A stretch of 64,000 bases of DNA, taken from NCBI GenBank assembly GCA_002943765.1, contig PQWQ01000001.1, positions 1,550,001-1,614,000 on the forward strand, read 5' to 3'. The notes under the pieces are model-generated. The model worked only from the letters and a program-made list of their open reading frames with translations, made no database searches and was not told the DNA's origin. Below are positions 23,601 to 35,920 of the stretch, piece after piece. Position 1 is the stretch's first letter; every line of letters starts with the position of its first letter. The stretch comes from Psoroptes ovis. Lineage: Eukaryota; Arthropoda; Arachnida; Sarcoptiformes; Psoroptidae. A program made the position numbers and the translations under genes.

Positions 23601-26125
23601 TGCAACATTTGTAAAACATCAAGAATATTTACATCTTGATTAACGGTAACTAAATAATTTAATATAGCTTGCAATTCATCTAAATGTATTCCATTTCCTT
23701 TTATGATCAATTGCTTTATGAACATTAGAATGTATTGACGTATTGTCTCTAATTCTTCATCATTAGGACGTAATTTATAATCCGTCGCTTTTACTGAATA
23801 TGATTTTTCTTCCGCAAGCCAATAGTAATATTTTAATGAATGTAACAATTGTAAAACGGTGGATATACGTCGTACTTCATTGAATATAATACCATTCAAG
23901 AGCACTTGTGTTGTGTGATTGCTATTATTAATGGTTGAATTAGTCAATTGATTTGATGAGATTGTTGTCGGTGGTGTATTAGCTCCATTCAAAAATTCAC
24001 TCGATAAATAACAATATAATTTCATTTGAATTTTCGCATCTACATAGATCCATAAAGATGCATTAAATAGAATATTATCTAACATTTGTTTTAATATCAA
24101 AGCATCATTATTATTATTTGCCGTACTAATCAATGTTTTTGTTAGATTCAATAATACTTCTAATGTATCATTATTTATCAGAAGACGCGCATTTTTCGAT
24201 AATATTGATGAAATTGTTACAAAACCATGTGATTGAATCATTTCATTACCGAACCATTGTGGTGAAAATTCTAACAAATCACAAGTAAAACCGATGAGCG
24301 TTGAACATGCATCAGAATCATTTTTCAGTGCGAATTTATATAATAACGGTAATAATGCACGAATACCACCAATTGATTGCAACGTTGAACTAATAGAATG
24401 GGTTTGAATAGCTTTTGCTTGTCCCATCAATGCTGCATGTGGGGATGAAATAAAATATGAAACATTATTTTTAGGCGAACATTGGAGACAAAGTGTATCA
24501 CTTTCGACGGCTACCGGCGTGTAAAAACAAAATATCGATGAACTCAATTTTTCTTCATACAACACACGCTTCATTGTCACAGGCAAATCCGAAACTTGAC
24601 ATTCATTACAATGTTTATATTGACCAATGTATGATGGTCCTAAACGATGAATGGAACATATTTGACTTGGATTCAATGCTTCATGGAATAAATATATCGA
24701 TGCTATTTGTCCGCAAAATAAATACGTATCATTCAGATCAGGTGTTCCTCCGATGAAACATTTATCGAAATGATCGTTTGTTTGCACTTGCCATGCCATT
24801 TCAGTGTTAGCAGTCAATTGACCATTCACATATACTTTAACTTCAGCTGTACGCCATTTGGTTACATAAGTAATGGCACAATGATACCATTTCTGTGATG
24901 CAAATTCGTATGGAATGCAATGTTGGAAACCTTTTCCTTTTATTTTCATCGATGTTAATACCAAACAATTGCCTGTAAAATGTGCGGAATAACCGACACC
25001 AGATTTACTAGTACGGAAATAATATAAATATGGCTGTGAATTGGTAGAATTTGCTTCGATACGAAACCAAGTTACAAATGTCCAACCATTTTGTATTGGC
25101 CATTTTTGAAATGGTGATAATGCTAATACTGAACCATTGCAGCCAGGAAATGCAAAAAATGCATTTGGACGATTACGTTGATGTAGATTGGCGTTGCGTA
25201 TATAATGTAATAATCGAGCATCATCTTCACTTAATTTTAATATAGCTAATAATTCTTTAACATTGCAACTATAAGTTGTTTGTAGATTGATTATTTCACG
25301 TATAAAATGTTTGATCAAATTATCCAATGTGAAAGTTTGTGTAATTGCTATGAGCATTAAATCTTTTGAATATTCAAGATTTAATAAGGATTTTTTCAAT
25401 ACAGCTATAATGACGCTTAAAATTTCAGCAACAACTTTTGATGGTAACATTTTCAAATAATCACAAAAAAATATACGTAATGTTTCTGGTTTTCTGATAC
25501 GTTGCAAATCTTCTGTAATTAATAATTTCAGAATATTATCAGTTATGAAGTTAATTTCATTGACAGGTATTTGATCTGATCGTTTTTTAGCCATGACGGA
25601 TATAATTTTTGTATACAAAAGACCGAATTTCACTTCGTCAGATGTTTTAGGATCATTCAATACTTCATTCATATCATTGTAAAATGTATTGGAAAATTTT
25701 TGTTTGTCTTTAGACTCAAAGCTACCATCTATCATTGTTTCAGACTGATTTGATTGTTCTTGTTCTTGATTTTGTTGCTTCCATTCATTATCTTCTTGAG
25801 CGTCATTATCATTATCATCATCATCGTCATCCTCAATACTTTCATGATGCGGGTGCTCATTATCAAACTCAGAATCATTAGTTATTTTGTCAACACTGCT
25901 GCTACAACCATCATCATCATTATCATCATCGAAATCGACATTATCATTGTCAACATTTCCACTCATCAAAGAATTTCCATGTTCTTGATCGTGAATAGAA
26001 TGAATTTTTTCAATTTCATCAATAGCTTCATCAATTATTTGACTGATTGTTTCATGTATTTGTTGATGTTGATTATCGATCATTTCCATTTTTTCAACTC
26101 TATGACAAAAATTAAAGCAAATCAT
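17649..26125 (-). CDS. NBEA: Neurobeachin/LRBA (rugose-type) BEACH-WD40 scaffold protein
   Basis: Two exons: 26125-18376 (7.75 kb, one uninterrupted frame) and 18316-17649; about 2805 aa. Order: Asp/Glu-rich N-terminus (~40-110); armadillo-like segment; concanavalin A/laminin-G-like domain (~320-495: FFAFPGCNGSVLAL, YFRTSKSGVGYSAHF, GKGFQHCIPYEF); long helical DUF4704-type region (YYYWLAEE, LIIKGNGIHLDELQAILNYL); PH-BEACH (~1885-2010); BEACH (~2050-2305: REISNFEYLMFLN, FHYGTHYSTAAFTLSWLIRL, PEFFFLPEIF, IFGYKQRGPEAVRA); then WD40 repeats (IVSGSQDCSVLLWTW, GLENGKILVYN). The family scaffolds vesicle trafficking and receptor sorting at Golgi, endosomes and synapses. Arthropods normally have one gene equivalent to vertebrate NBEA and LRBA. 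The start could instead be ATG 26089 (MEMIDNQ): a plausible 3' splice site (TTTTTGTCATAG) lies between the two ATGs. Confidence 0.95.
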
Positions 26126-27411
26126 TGTTTCAATTGTTTTGAATTAGGAAAAGTAAATAAAATATTCAAACCTTTTTTTACTGAATCAGCATTCCTAATT
26201 TATTCATAAATTCGAATTTTGACACAAATAATTATTTGGATGGATCAAAAAATTTGAAATTTTTATATTGAATTCGTATACATTTACGATATATGTTTAC
26301 TGTGATTTAAATTTTTTCGGATTCAAATTTTTTTAGCAAACAAATCAGGTGAAATATGTATAAGACCAAAGCCAAATCAACAATGGTAGAGAAAGTGTCA
26401 CTTTTTTCAAAATAAAAATATAATCGTTGAACAAATTAATTATTAAATTGATAATTAAATTAATAAAGCAAAAATTAACAAATAAAATAAACAAACGAAA
26501 GCATGATAAGTTGTCATCATTTTTTCTCAAATAATTGTTGTCATCGTCATCATTATATGATTATTTATTTATTAATTACATTATATTGATATCATTATTT
26601 TTTTTTGATTCAAATTGTTGTTGATATCATTGAATTAATCAGTCGAAATTTTAATACATTATGCTAATGAATGTTAAATTTTTGATTTCTAATAAAAAAT
26701 TTCATAATTGAAAAGAAAAAACCAAAGAATTTCCGAAAATATCTGAAAAAAATTTGATAAAAATACCAAAACACCAGCATAAAAATGATAATCCGATTGA
26801 AATATGATGAAAATAAAAAACAAAGTAAAAAAATTACCATTCGATTTTTTTTCTGTGATAGCCATTGTAGCCGTTACGGTCATAATTGGTATAAATTTTT
26901 ATATGAAAAAAAATTACACATTTTTAAGTTTCCGGTACATTCTTATGAATTCAAAAGCAAAGTATTGAATTGAGAATAGTTGATCAATAAATTAAATAAC
27001 AATTGTGACTATTGCCAAACGTAAGGTTTACGTATGTTTACCTGAACAGCCACTCCTTCCATTGAAAGTTTATTTTTGAAAATGAAGAAAAAAATAGATA
27101 AACAAACGAATACATGGATGCTTGCGTGGCGCTAAACATTTTCATTCAATTTTTTTTTTACCATTTTCATATCAAATTTAATTTTAAATTGATAAAACAT
27201 CTTGATTTTCAAGTCATGCATATTATTTGGAAAAATTGTCGATCGCCCATTTATAATATTATGGGCGAATATTAAATTTCGCCGATAAACATTTGAGATG
27301 TGAAAAATATTAAAAGATAAAAAACTAAACAAATGTCAAATGTTGAAAAGATATCCAATTAGACAATATATTCGTATTTTATTTGATCGAAAAATGAAAC
27401 AAAACTTTATA
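26126..27411. other. Intergenic, neurobeachin promoter and CDKAL1 3' flank
   Basis: About 1.29 kb, A+T-rich. The neurobeachin 5' UTR and promoter and the CDKAL1 3' UTR should lie here. The stretch around 27000-27060 is locally richer in G+C but shows no recognisable gene. Frames of 60-66 codons here are low-complexity and were discarded. Confidence 0.5.
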
Positions 27412-29128
27412 TCAAAAAATTTTACGGTAAAACCTATAAACAAATGTTAATACAAGAATGATTGTTGCAGATGTTAATAATATGTTACGCATTCCATTAT
27501 TTTCATCACAATTATCTCTAACATTCATTTCATATTCATAAGGGTTGTTGCGTATGTCATCGATTCCTAATCGTGTTAATGTTTCAAAGCTTACTTCATT
27601 GATTATTAATGGTTTTATTGATTTAGCTTTCATATGATATTTGCCGACTGATTCAATTTCAACATGAATCCAATCGCCTAATTGACATTGATCTTTATCG
27701 ATTAATATTTGTTCATAATATTTATTATGTCCAACATAATAATTTCCATCACTTGATAATTCTGTTACTAATACTCGATAATCTTTACCAATACGATCTT
27801 TATATGGATGATATGATTGAAATAGTCTCGAAATTATTCGAGTTCTTTGTTTTACTATTTGTGTAGGCACTCGTTTCATTTTTGCTGCCGGTGTTCCGGG
27901 TCTTGGAAAAAATTGATTGATGTATAGTACTGGAAATTTATATCGATTAATTAACGCCACAGTCTCCTCAAAATTATCAGCCGTTTCAGTTGGAAATCCA
28001 CAAATTACATCGGTCGCAATAGTTATTCCTTTGACTCTATTTGGATTGGTATAAAAAATTTTAAAAATTTACAAATAAAATTATTCAAATTTACTTTTGT
28101 TTCAAGAAATCAACTATTTTGCGAAAATCATCGACACAATATTCACGCTTCATATCGAATAAAACTTCATCACTGCCAGATTGCACAGGAATATGAAGGA
28201 AAGAATAAACACGAGGATGTGATAGTATTTCGGCGATTTTTTCCAAATGTTCTAAGATATATGGTGGATTTGTCATACCAATACGCATCATACAATCATT
28301 AGGTATCACTTTAACTAAACGGTCTAATAATTCAGGCAAACATGTTCCTATGTCTTTGCCATAAGCTCCGGTATCTTCACTTGTAATCCATAATTCTTTA
28401 ACACCTTCGGAAAATGCGGTACGTGCACGACCGACGATGTCTTCGATTGGATAACTAGCTAATTTACCACGAGCATGTTTTGTTTTACAATATGTACACT
28501 CATTTAAACAACCAGTATTGATTGGTATTATTTCAATCAACGGATTACGACGAATTTTAGGCATATCCAAAGATGGACCAGCAACTTTACGACCATACTC
28601 TTTTTTGGTAGTCAAATATCGAACAACATTTCCTTTTAGTGTTTCTTCAACTATCTCGTTAATTTTATCGATTTGATGAACACCGACAATACTCATAGAT
28701 TTTAAATAAGGCAAACGATAATCAGACTGTGCAACACAACCAGCCAATACTAATTTTTTACCACTCAATTTTGCTTTGTCAATTTCATTGCGGAATTGTT
28801 TCTCAGCTGGCGTTTTCACTGTACAAGAATTCAATATCCATAAATGTGCTTGATCAGGATTTTTAACAATTCGATAACCGCTTTGAGCTAACAATCCCAT
28901 CATATATTCACTATCGCTGTTATTATGTGTGCAACCCCATGTATGCACATATATTGAATATTTTGATGGCAAAAAATTGGTATCAATTAAATTTGATTCT
29001 TCATCACTATTCGTTCTGATTCTTGTGGGATATAATTTCAATTTATAATCAGTATGATTGTTTGCATTGTTTGTATTGGATGGTGTAGAAACATTTCGAT
29101 AAATATCTTCAATGTCTTCTATAGTCAT
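27412..29128 (-). CDS. CDKAL1: CDKAL1, tRNA ms2t6A37 methylthiotransferase
   Basis: Two exons: 29128-28095 and 28036-27412 (552 aa). Radical-SAM methylthiotransferase of the MTTase family. The N-terminal UPF0004 domain has three Fe-S ligands in TWGCTHN, LNSCTVK and LAGCVAQ. The radical-SAM core has CLNECTYCKT (CxxxCxxC), HARGKLASY, HIPVQSGSDEVL and, after the intron, TIATDVICGFPTET. A TRAM domain follows (YRVLVTELSSDGNYYVGHNKYYEQI) and then a C-terminal hydrophobic helix just before the stop (ILLTSATIILVLTFVYRF). The tail helix is the CDKAL1-type endoplasmic-reticulum anchor and separates it from CDK5RAP1. It adds a methylthio group to t6A at position 37 of tRNA-Lys(UUU), aiding lysine decoding. 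Start ATG 29128; the 293-base gap to the next gene downstream is its promoter. Confidence 0.95.
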
Positions 29129-29421
29129 GCTTTATTGATTTAATTCAGTATTGATGATTAATAATCAATTAAACAAAAAACAAATAATTTCAATCAATTT
29201 ATTAATCTTCTAAAGTAATTTATTTAATAAAATAACTATAAAAATTTGAATTTAAAAAAAATAAAAATAGATAAACAAAACACACACACATGTGTTCAGG
29301 AATTTGATTAATGATGGAAATGACAAAATGCCCAATTTATACATTGTTAGTTATTGACATCTCTCTACTAAAATTTTTGAATTTTTCTTCGTGATATAGT
29401 CCCATTAGTAGCGAAAATTCA

Positions 29422-30060
29422 TTAAAATACATTTAATAATTTTAAAATTGATGGATCCGATTGTACACCATCAACAAATTCATTCAATGATAATTTACCA
29501 TCATTATTTTTATCCATTTGTTTGAATACTTTTTTCACACGTTTTTCCGGTGTACAAACATCATCATCAAATTGCATCGTATTTCCTAACATTTTATACA
29601 TTGATTTAAATATTTCTAACATTTCTGATCGAGTAATGTAACCATCACCATCAACATCATAGATATTGAATGCCATACGTAATTTTTGTTCTGTTCGTCC
29701 ACGTGATGTGATCGATATTGCACACATAAATTCTCTAATTAAAAAGAAAAATCAATAATTATGATTGGATTGAAAAAATCAAATAAATAAGAATTTATAT
29801 TAATGTTACCTGAAATCAATTGTACCATCATTGTTAAGATCAAATGTACGAAATACATGCTCTGCAAAATGATTAGGATCACCGAATGGAAAAAATTTTT
29901 TATACAATTTTTTGAATTCATGTATTGTCATATAATTCATTGGATATTCTTTAATAAAATCATTATACCAATCATATAATTCTTGTTGACTAAAATCTGT
30001 TTGCAGCAATAGTTCATTTAATAATTCTGGTTTCATATTTTTACTCGGTGTACGTCCCAT
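29422..30060 (-). CDS. Neuronal calcium sensor EF-hand protein A (hippocalcin/neurocalcin-like)
   Basis: Two exons: 30060-29810 and 29734-29422 (187 aa, the family's usual length). N-terminal MGRTPS fits an N-myristoylation site. Four EF-hand units: EF1 is degenerate and has lost the family's CPxG signature (EYPMNY here). EF2 (DLNNDGTIDFRE), EF3 (DVDGDGYITRSE) and EF4 (DKNNDGKLSLNE) keep all Ca2+ ligands. The C-terminus SDPSILKLLNVF matches the SDPSIVxLL of hippocalcin, neurocalcin and frequenin. These proteins are calcium-myristoyl switches that regulate receptors, kinases and exocytosis in neurons. The intron is inside EF2 (after DFR). The exact subfamily is uncertain. Confidence 0.9.
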
Positions 30061-30558
30061 TTCATTGATAATTAATTTATTTTAATTTTTTTTAAGAACA
30101 AAAACCTGTAAAAATATCTCATTTAATAAAAGTAAATTGAAAAAAAAAAGAAATTTCAAAATAAAATATAAGTGAAAATTCAATTCATAATCTCCATTAA
30201 TCAATCAATTAATTAATTAATCAATCAAATATACACATAGACACACATACAAACACAAACGCACCAACAAAACATGATAAAATCAATTGAATTAAAAACT
30301 ATTATCGAAAACAATCGAAAAAACTACAATAATAATTATCAATTGATAATGATTAAGACAATAATGATGATGCTGATGATTTAGGCAGATGATGTAAAGC
30401 GAAAAAAAAAATGAAATAAAACAAAGTTTCAATAAAATTTCGTTGTTTCTTTATGTTGTTTGGTCATCAAGTACAATTAATTTAAAACAAATGGGGACAA
30501 TTTTCATTTTAAGAAAGGGGTGATAAGGGGCGTTTATACATGATTCCATAATGATTAA
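30061..30558. other. Spacer between the two calcium-sensor genes
   Basis: About 500 bases: promoter of calcium sensor A (next to 30060) and 3' UTR of sensor B (next to 30559). Contains an AATTAATTAATTAATT tract near 30205-30222 and CACACA-type runs. No gene. Confidence 0.5.
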
Positions 30559-31211
30559 TTAGACATCAGCAGATAATGATAATAATTTGGCAAGACCATC
30601 GTCAATATTACAAACTTCAAGAAATTCATCTAATGATATTTTTCCATCATTATTTGCATCCATTTTTTCGAATATATCTTTAATTCTTTCGGCTGCTTCT
30701 TCACCTTCAAATGAATTAGCCGCTTCTTCGCCTAACATTTCATGTAATGCCTTTTAAATTTAAAGAGGGAATAAATTGGTTTAAAAATTGAATAAATCTA
30801 AATAAATTCTAAGAAAAATACCTTGATAATTTTTGTCATTTCATCTAATTCAATTAAACCATCATTATTAATATCATACATTTTAAATGCCCATTTAAGT
30901 TTTTCTCTTGGATTAGTGCTTGTCGTAATACCAATAGCTAGTAAAAATTCTTTAAAATCAATCCAACCATTACCATCTTCATCGAATGTTCGATAAACAT
31001 GTTGACAAAATTTTTCCGGATTACCACCTTTGAAAAATACTTTATAAATTTCTATAAATTTTTCTCGTGATAGCTTTCCTTCTGGACAATCAACTTGAAA
31101 ACCTTTATACCAATCACGTATTTCTTTTTCTGAATAATTTGTATTTTTCATTAAAAATTTCACATCTTCATCAGTTAATTGCACAGCTGCTTTTGTATTC
31201 GAGCATCCCAT
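30559..31211 (-). CDS. Neuronal calcium sensor EF-hand protein B
   Basis: Two exons: 31211-30822 and 30750-30559 (193 aa). N-terminal MGCSNT fits myristoylation at Gly2 with a possible palmitoylated Cys3. EF1 is degenerate but keeps the CPxG signature (DCPEGKLS). EF2 (DEDGNGWIDFKE), EF3 (DINNDGLIELDE) and EF4 (DANNDGKISLDE) look able to bind calcium. Ends with LLSLSADV, unlike the SDPSIV tail of hippocalcin. The single intron follows EF3 (IIK/ALHEM), a different place from that of sensor A. The two neighbours therefore do not look like a recent tandem copy. Family certain, subfamily not. Confidence 0.9.
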
Positions 31212-34200
31212 CTTTATTCGATGTAATGTTGTACGATGATATTATTCAATTGACATATATGTATATAATGAATATGAATTATAAAAGATTTAATCAAATA
31301 AATTTCATAAATGATATTATCAAATGATTATTGAGAAGAAATGCACAAGAATAAACAAAACAAATTCAAGAGCACAAATCGATGATTGAAAAACAATAAA
31401 GAAACAAATCTGCTGTTGGATAATATCTTTAATGTTGAATCAATAAAGTAATTAAAGAAAATTAATTAATTAGCACTGCTTGGTTTTTAGTGTGTTTGCA
31501 TGCACTTTTCAATTAAAAAGATGATTCAAATCAATAAAAAACTAGACACAAATAAATAAAACTAAATCGATAGACAAATGTATTAATCTGCTGCAATCAA
31601 ATGTTGTTTTCCGTTATTTATTGATCGCTTCGATTGATCAAATTAAAATTGAAAAATTTGAAAACAGACAAACACACAATATGTTGAATGATCAACGACA
31701 AATAAATAATGGAGAGAGGAACAGATAATTTCGTAGAAAAATGATAAAATAATAATAAAAATTTTAAATCAGTGATATTTAATGTAGTTTCTTTTTGATT
31801 TTGACTAAATGGTCTACAATGGTCATGGCTTGACATTTCATAAAAATACGACGACAACGAGGAAAACTAGAATAATATATCAATGGACCCGAAAATCAAG
31901 ATGACATACAAAGAATTAAAGAATTCAAAAAATATATTCTATATTTATATTTATATGAATTTTTTTTGTGGGATTATTATAATGAAAAGTGTTAATATTA
32001 ATACTAATGATAATAATAATAATGATGATGATGATGACCATTTGGTCACCAATGGTTACTTGTTATGGCATTTAACAATCGTTATTTTACAACAATATGG
32101 ATTATAATCTTTGAGAATAAAAAAAAATTATTATCATTATGATAATAATAATAATAAATATGATTGAATATTGTAAACAATTGTGTCACTGTGTTCGTGT
32201 GTGTTTCTGACCGTATTATTCATTCGGTAATTACTGTTTCGAAAAAAAATGAAGAATTAATATATATCTATGTCACAATCCAAATGTTTTCATTTCATTC
32301 GAATAAATATATAGAGAGAATCGTAAGCTTCAATTCAACAATGGTCAAAATTGACAAAAATGTCACTGAAGTGGACAATGAATACGAAAAAATCTTTGAA
32401 ATATTGCAAGTTTTACGATCCATTGAAATAAATATGAACAATTCTAAACACAGTTGGTGGCACTAGATCAACTTGAATGCTGATTAAAACAATTATAATT
32501 AATTATTCATCATCATTATTAGATGAATATGCATGAATATTGAATAATTATTGATTCAATAATTGATTATTAATATTAATATCGAAAACATCAAATCCAA
32601 CGATTAAGCAAAAAAGAACGGAATTGAAATTAACATAAACGATTTTCAAAATTGATAATTTGTGTACTGGACCTTAATATTTATATAAATGTCGACCTAA
32701 ATCCTAGGCCTTATACTTTTGTTTCAAATATGGATTATCATCTATTCACTATGGTAACTAGAGTATTTACTAAATGGAAAACTGAAATTCATTCATATCA
32801 ACTAATTGTCATTTTGATTTTTTTTTTTTTTGATTTTATTCTCAAAGTGGTTCAATATTTACTTTTTCATTTGTAAATTCATTGAAATTCATGAACAAAA
32901 TTTCAATTGCGCAAGCAAACACATCATCATGATCAAAGAAAGAAACAAATTCAACATTGAGTTGAATCTTGAATTTTGAAAATTATTTTGAAACAAAATA
33001 ATTATAAAAATGTAAAGAGTAAAATCAAGTTTAAGTTCAATATAGGACAGAAATGAGAAAAATTTAAAAATTAAAGTTACAAACCTTTTAAATTTATTTC
33101 TTTTGATTAATATTCTTGGTCTTTGAATATTATTTTTAAATGTTTTCAATGAAAAAATGAAATAGATGAATACAACAAAAAAAAAAACAATGATAATTGA
33201 TCAATGATATTGTGTGTGAAATGATCCGAAAATTCTGGTTTTAAAATGAAATCAATGAAATGGATGTTCCAATCAATGAGATGGAGAAAAATTATCTGCT
33301 TTTCATATGAACATTTTGTCTTAAAATCTTGTTGAAGTAATTAATAAAATTACACCAAAAATGATGTAGAAAGATGAATCGTTGAAACAAATGGGTTTAA
33401 TGTTAAAAAACAAAACAAATGACAAAATACAAAACAAAAACAAATCAACTGAGAGAGAAATGAGAGAAAACCTTGAAAAAACATCGAGGAAAATTTTCCA
33501 GAAAAATTATATTTTCATTCATTTATTTTTTTGTAAATTTTTTGGGAAATCTCAGAACTTAATCGGAATGGGTTTATTAATTCGATTGATTAATTATTTT
33601 TTAAATTAATTAACAGCTTAATTAGTAGAATTGATCAATTATTGATGGATCGAATTAATTGATTGATTTTGAATTGAATTTTCACTTATATTTCTTTGAA
33701 AAATAACTTACCTAAATGATGAATTAAATGATGATTATAATTTGATAGAAATGATGAAACGATTTTTGGTAAATCAAAAATTTATATATTCAACCATTTC
33801 CAATTGGTGATCACCTTGCTAAAATTTCGATAGAAGTTTCGCGAATATTTTTTTTTTATTATTTTGTACTGAATTTCGAAAAGATTTCAACAAGATTTAT
33901 GACAATAATACCATTGACAATGATAATGGAAATGGTAATATATAATATAACAATGATTTTGGTATACCTGAAACTATGAAATTTTTTTTATTGGCCGAAA
34001 GATAAATGAAATGAAATCAAATGAAATGAAATGAAATGATTGTTTACAATTATCGTTTTTTGTTTTTTTGGGTTTGGCTTGCAAAAATTTTTCCCCATTG
34101 TTTATGGCCTTCAAATAATGATAACGGTTATTTTTCATTGTTATTATTGTTATCATTTTATTGTTTATCTTGTATGTGTGTGTTTGTGTATGGATCATGA

Positions 34201-34970
34201 TCATCATTAAACAATACAATTATTCATTCATGTTTTTTGTTTTCATTTATTTGCCCGAAACAAACTGAATGAATTCTTTTTGTGTAAATGTGAATAATGA
34301 TAATGATAATAATGAAGATAATAATAATAAAAATAACAAATGAATTGAAAAGAAGCAAAAAAACGGCAATAAACTGTATCAAATGGGGAAACAACTAATC
34401 AAAAAAAAAAAAAACGAAGAAGAATAAGAACAAGAATATTCCACATGTCTAAATTGACATGTGCAACGATATGGTAAATTTCTACCCAAATTCAAAAAGC
34501 GATATTCATTGATATTGAACAAAAATTGTTTCTAGTTTCTATTGTTATTGTTAAGATTTTTACTTCCAAATATTATTGCATTATATCAATGAAATAATCG
34601 TAATTAACAATATTCATAGCTGAATAAATAGGAGAATTGAAATTGAAAATTTTTGGTGAACATGCGAGAAAATCAAAATAAAAATGAATGAAATTCTTCA
34701 AAACAAAAACTAAATCAACAAGAAAGATATTCATTAAGTTATAGCTATCATCATCAATGAAATGAATCTAAATATCTTTGCCATTATGAAATAATGCAAA
34801 CATTGCACATTGATGTTCTCAAATCAAGCATTTAGTTCAGTGAAAAAAAAATGAACGAAAATAAAAAATTCTTGATTTTACATCCATAGACATATGATTG
34901 TGGCTGTTGATTTAAATAATACATACATACTAACACAACGATTTATTATCGTTGCTGTCGGCAGCGACCG

Positions 34971-35001
34971 ATTATTATTATTATTATCATCATCATCATC
35001 A
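34971..35001. repeat. ATT/ATC trinucleotide repeat
   Basis: About ten trinucleotide units changing from ATT to ATC. Confidence 0.85.
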
Positions 35002-35384
35002 AGAGACGAGAAGAAAACGTATGTATGATATTACGAAATATAAACGCGCATAAATGCATATTTTTATTTCAATCATTTGTTTTAATATAGCCACAGCCAT
35101 TGATTCATTAATTCAAAAACATACGAAGACATACGGAATGAATGAAAGAAAACCATTTTTGTTTACATTTAATTTATGATATCAAAATGAAAAACGTACT
35201 CGAATCGAATCGCGTAAATGGTAAATTGCATATATTAAATAATGAATTATGAATACAGAAATGATATGAATGGATATGGTATATATAAACATTGAAATAT
35301 TGAAATAATGAAGTAACGGCAAAGGAACGTTTGAAAACATTAACATTATCGTCATCATCAATGGAAAGATGATAATGATCAAGA

Positions 35385-35407
35385 CGAAGAAGAAGAAGAA
35401 GAAGAAA
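35385..35407. repeat. GAA trinucleotide repeat
   Basis: About seven GAA units, purine-only on the plus strand. Confidence 0.85.
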
Positions 35408-35920
35408 TGAAATAAATGATGATGATAATTGATGACAATTGGAAACAATTAAAGACAATAAAGCAAAGCAAACGATTCCATCAATTTTATATAATGCCAA
35501 AGCCTGTTGCTGTGATTTTCATTTCACATCGCCAACCACACACGCATAAATAGCACCATCATACTTCCAACATCTTTACATTCCGTTGCCAATGGTGAAG
35601 ATTATTATTATTGCTTCAATATTTATGTATGTGATTATCAACTAAATTTTCTTTTCTTTTTCATTTGTTTTCTTACAATTGATGAAAAATAGTGGCATAT
35701 AGCGGTTTTTCTTTTCTAATTTTGATCAAATCAAATCAAAAATACCAAGAGAAATCGTATGAATAATCATCGCCATCATTTTGTATGTTGTATATTTTTC
35801 TCTTATTTGAATGATATGACTGAATACAATTATTGAATCAAGTCATCATAATTAATTCAAAGAAAATATTTATTACTTTTTTATACAAATCAAAGACATT
35901 TGAATTTTGGATCCAAAATT

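Larger units (their letters stand above)
31212..35920. other. 4.7 kb non-coding tract upstream of two neuronal-type genes
   Basis: Between sensor B (minus) and the CaaX gene (plus), so it holds both promoters. Very A+T-rich with ATT/ATC repeats (34971-35001), a GAA tract (35385-35407) and a short perfect hairpin (34442-34463). Frames of 65-108 codons here are low-complexity, overlap each other in several frames and show no family features. No RNA gene recognised. Confidence 0.5.

Noticed and set aside
34442..34463. Small perfect hairpin (8-base stem CACATGTC/GACATGTG)
   Set aside because: Too short to stand out from chance in A+T-rich DNA and nothing around it suggests a function.
35174..35500. 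Minus-strand frames of 108 and 88 codons
   Set aside because: Leu/Ile/His/Phe low complexity from GAA and ATG repeats; overlapping in two frames.
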